A DNA stretch of 64,000 nt, from positions 124,196-188,195 of the forward strand of contig UCAU01000028.1 of assembly GCA_900470445.1 (NCBI GenBank), in the 5' to 3' direction. Below the pieces are notes generated by a model. It saw only the letters and a program-made list of their open reading frames with translations. It did no database searches and was not told the origin of the DNA. The translations under genes and the position numbers were made by a program. How positions within the stretch are numbered: position 1 is the first letter of the stretch; each line of letters begins with the position of its first letter. The stretch is from Hyphomicrobiales bacterium (GTDB lineage Bacteria > Pseudomonadota > Alphaproteobacteria > Rhizobiales > Devosiaceae). Of this stretch, positions 62,922 to 64,000 are shown piece by piece.

Positions 62922-64000
62922 TTAGCTCTGCATGGCCAGGCAGGACAGGTTCTGCTGCTTGAGCTGGTTGCACATGGCCGTGGCCCCGTCGCGATCGCCA
63001 AAGCCGACAAAGCGAGCGCGGAAGAAGGTCTGGCCGTTCTTTTCGAAGCGTTCCACATAGGAGCGGAAATCACCGAGCGTGCCGACCTTGCCGGCGGCAT
63101 CCGAGAGCATGGCGCGGGCGCTGTCTTCCGACGGGCCGGCGCCGATCTGCACGACCCAGCCACCGGGTGGCACGTCGCTGGCAGCAACCTGCACCGAGCC
63201 CGAGGTCATCAGGTCGACAGGCTGTTCCTGCGCGGCGGCGGGCGCCTGCATTTCGAGCGGAGCGGAGGGCGCAGTCTGGCCAAGGGCGGCCGGGGGCGCG
63301 CCCAGATTATAGGTATCGCTCAACCAGGCGCCGATAACGTCCTGGCTGGGATATTCCGGCTGCGGCGCCTGGCTGGGCGCGGCCAGGATATTGGCGGCCT
63401 GCACGGCAGGCTGCAGGCCCAGATCAGCGGGCATGGGCTGGGGAACGGGGGCGGCATTGGCCACGGACACTTCCGGCGCCATGGCAGCGCGCGGCTGGGC
63501 CTGGGCGCCATTGGCGGCCACCAACTGAGCCAGGCGGAAGCCGGGCAGGGGCATGGGCTGCACGAATACCGGCTGGCTCGGCTGGGCGACCGCGACTTGA
63601 ACGGTGGCGCTGCCCTGGCGGCCCGGCTGGGGGATCATTGCGGTCTGCAGGTAATTGCCCTGGCGGCTCTTGGGCAGGTAATTGGCAACCAGCTGGCGGA
63701 CCTTCTCATCGCGGGCGCCGCTGGAATTGAAGCCGAAAGCGACCACGACGATGTGGCGATTATCGCGGCGGGCGGCGGTCAGCAGGTTGGAGCCGGCGGC
63801 ATTGATATAGCCGGTCTTAATACCGTCCACGGCGCCCATATAGCCCAGCACGCGATTGTGGTTGCCATAGGTGTTCTTGCCGTAGCTGAAGCTCTTGGTC
63901 TGGAAGAATTCGTAATAGTTCGGGAAGTGCTGATAGACGGCGATGCCCAGGATAGCCTGGTCGCGCACGGTGGTGATCTGACCGCCATCGGGCAGGCCCG
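62922..64000 (-). CDS. D-alanyl-D-alanine carboxypeptidase with SPOR domain (3' part)
   Basis: The frame runs off the right edge, so only about the C-terminal 359 residues are present. GLPDGGQITTVRDQAILG and YMGAVDGIKTGYINAAGSNL, with the KTG motif, are from a PBP5/6-like (DacA family) peptidase domain; the SxxK part lies outside. A Pro/Ala/Gln-rich linker leads to a C-terminal SPOR domain (GGWVVQIGAGPSEDSARAML to the end), which binds denuded septal peptidoglycan. It trims peptidoglycan pentapeptides at the division site. Confidence 0.92.
   Translation of the reverse strand, partial: GLPDGGQITTVRDQAILGIAVYQHFPNYYEFFQTKSFSYGKNTYGNHNRVLGYMGAVDGIKTGYINAAGSNLLTAARRDNRHIVVVAFGFNSSGARDEKVRQLVANYLPKSRQGNYLQTAMIPQPGRQGSATVQVAVAQPSQPVFVQPMPLPGFRLAQLVAANGAQAQPRAAMAPEVSVANAAPVPQPMPADLGLQPAVQAANILAAPSQAPQPEYPSQDVIGAWLSDTYNLGAPPAALGQTAPSAPLEMQAPAAAQEQPVDLMTSGSVQVAASDVPPGGWVVQIGAGPSEDSARAMLSDAAGKVGTLGDFRSYVERFEKNGQTFFRARFVGFGDRDGATAMCNQLKQQNLSCLAMQS

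Overview
The window is GC-rich chromosomal DNA from an alphaproteobacterium. It most likely belongs to the Hyphomicrobiales, and gene content and protein flavour fit a Devosia-like organism; the genus is an inference. The lineage signals are MipZ-type division ATPases, a perfect CtrA-type box, an ATP12-family chaperone, a DUF1489 protein, a short-lid Adk inside the spc operon with no rpmJ after secY, and palindromic repeats of the kind scattered through alphaproteobacterial genomes. No phage, integrase, transposase or CRISPR array is visible.

Region 1 (1-33990) is the transcription and translation core. It begins with the end of a LysR regulator and two small unknown genes. Then come secE-nusG, rplKA, rplJL, rpoBC, rpsL-rpsG-fusA-tuf, the S10 and spc ribosomal operons, secY-adk, and rpsM-rpsK-rpoA-rplQ. 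Two unrelated exported-protein genes, an esterase/phytase-like protein and a YbjN protein, sit between rpoC and rpsL. Several perfect hairpins lie at internal operon junctions (after rplA, rplL-rpoB, tuf-rpsJ, rplO-secY, rpsK-rpoA) and probably tune relative expression. S12 carries Arg at position 88, the residue produced by a classic streptomycin-resistance substitution. RimO, which modifies the neighbouring Asp89, is encoded later in the window.

Region 2 (34000-47800) is mixed metabolism and maintenance. It holds a phosphotransferase-fold protein preceded by a 36-residue membrane peptide, a small P-loop kinase, ornithine/lysine decarboxylase, a DegP/HtrA protease, and the compact run rarA-crcB-rluC-HAD-ATP12. 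A minus-strand sulfate importer cluster (sbp-cysT-cysW) follows; it has no cysA, and a short DHPS-like gene lies in the expected place. Next is an ArsR-SRPBCC gene pair bracketed by two copies of one palindromic repeat, with a likely operator at its start.

Region 3 (47800-64000) carries rimO, doxX, a DUF4282 protein, lipB divergent from an isolated fliN, and a Bcr/CflA-type drug exporter. The exporter is preceded by a Shine-Dalgarno-led 16-codon leader ORF and an intrinsic terminator, a classic attenuation layout. Then come tRNA-Leu(GAG), paiB-lysE, a small lipoprotein, a YjbR protein, mgtE with a chloramphenicol-phosphotransferase-like kinase, a 33-residue membrane peptide, two GSTs around a DUF1489 gene, two tandem MipZ paralogues behind a CtrA box, a serine hydrolase, and the C-terminal part of a D,D-carboxypeptidase with a SPOR domain that runs off the end.

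The most interesting items are the tandem MipZ pair, the leader-peptide/terminator/exporter unit, the native S12 Arg88, the repeat-bracketed ArsR-SRPBCC cassette, the cysA-less sulfate cluster and two microproteins. All calls come from reading the sequence; no database search was run.
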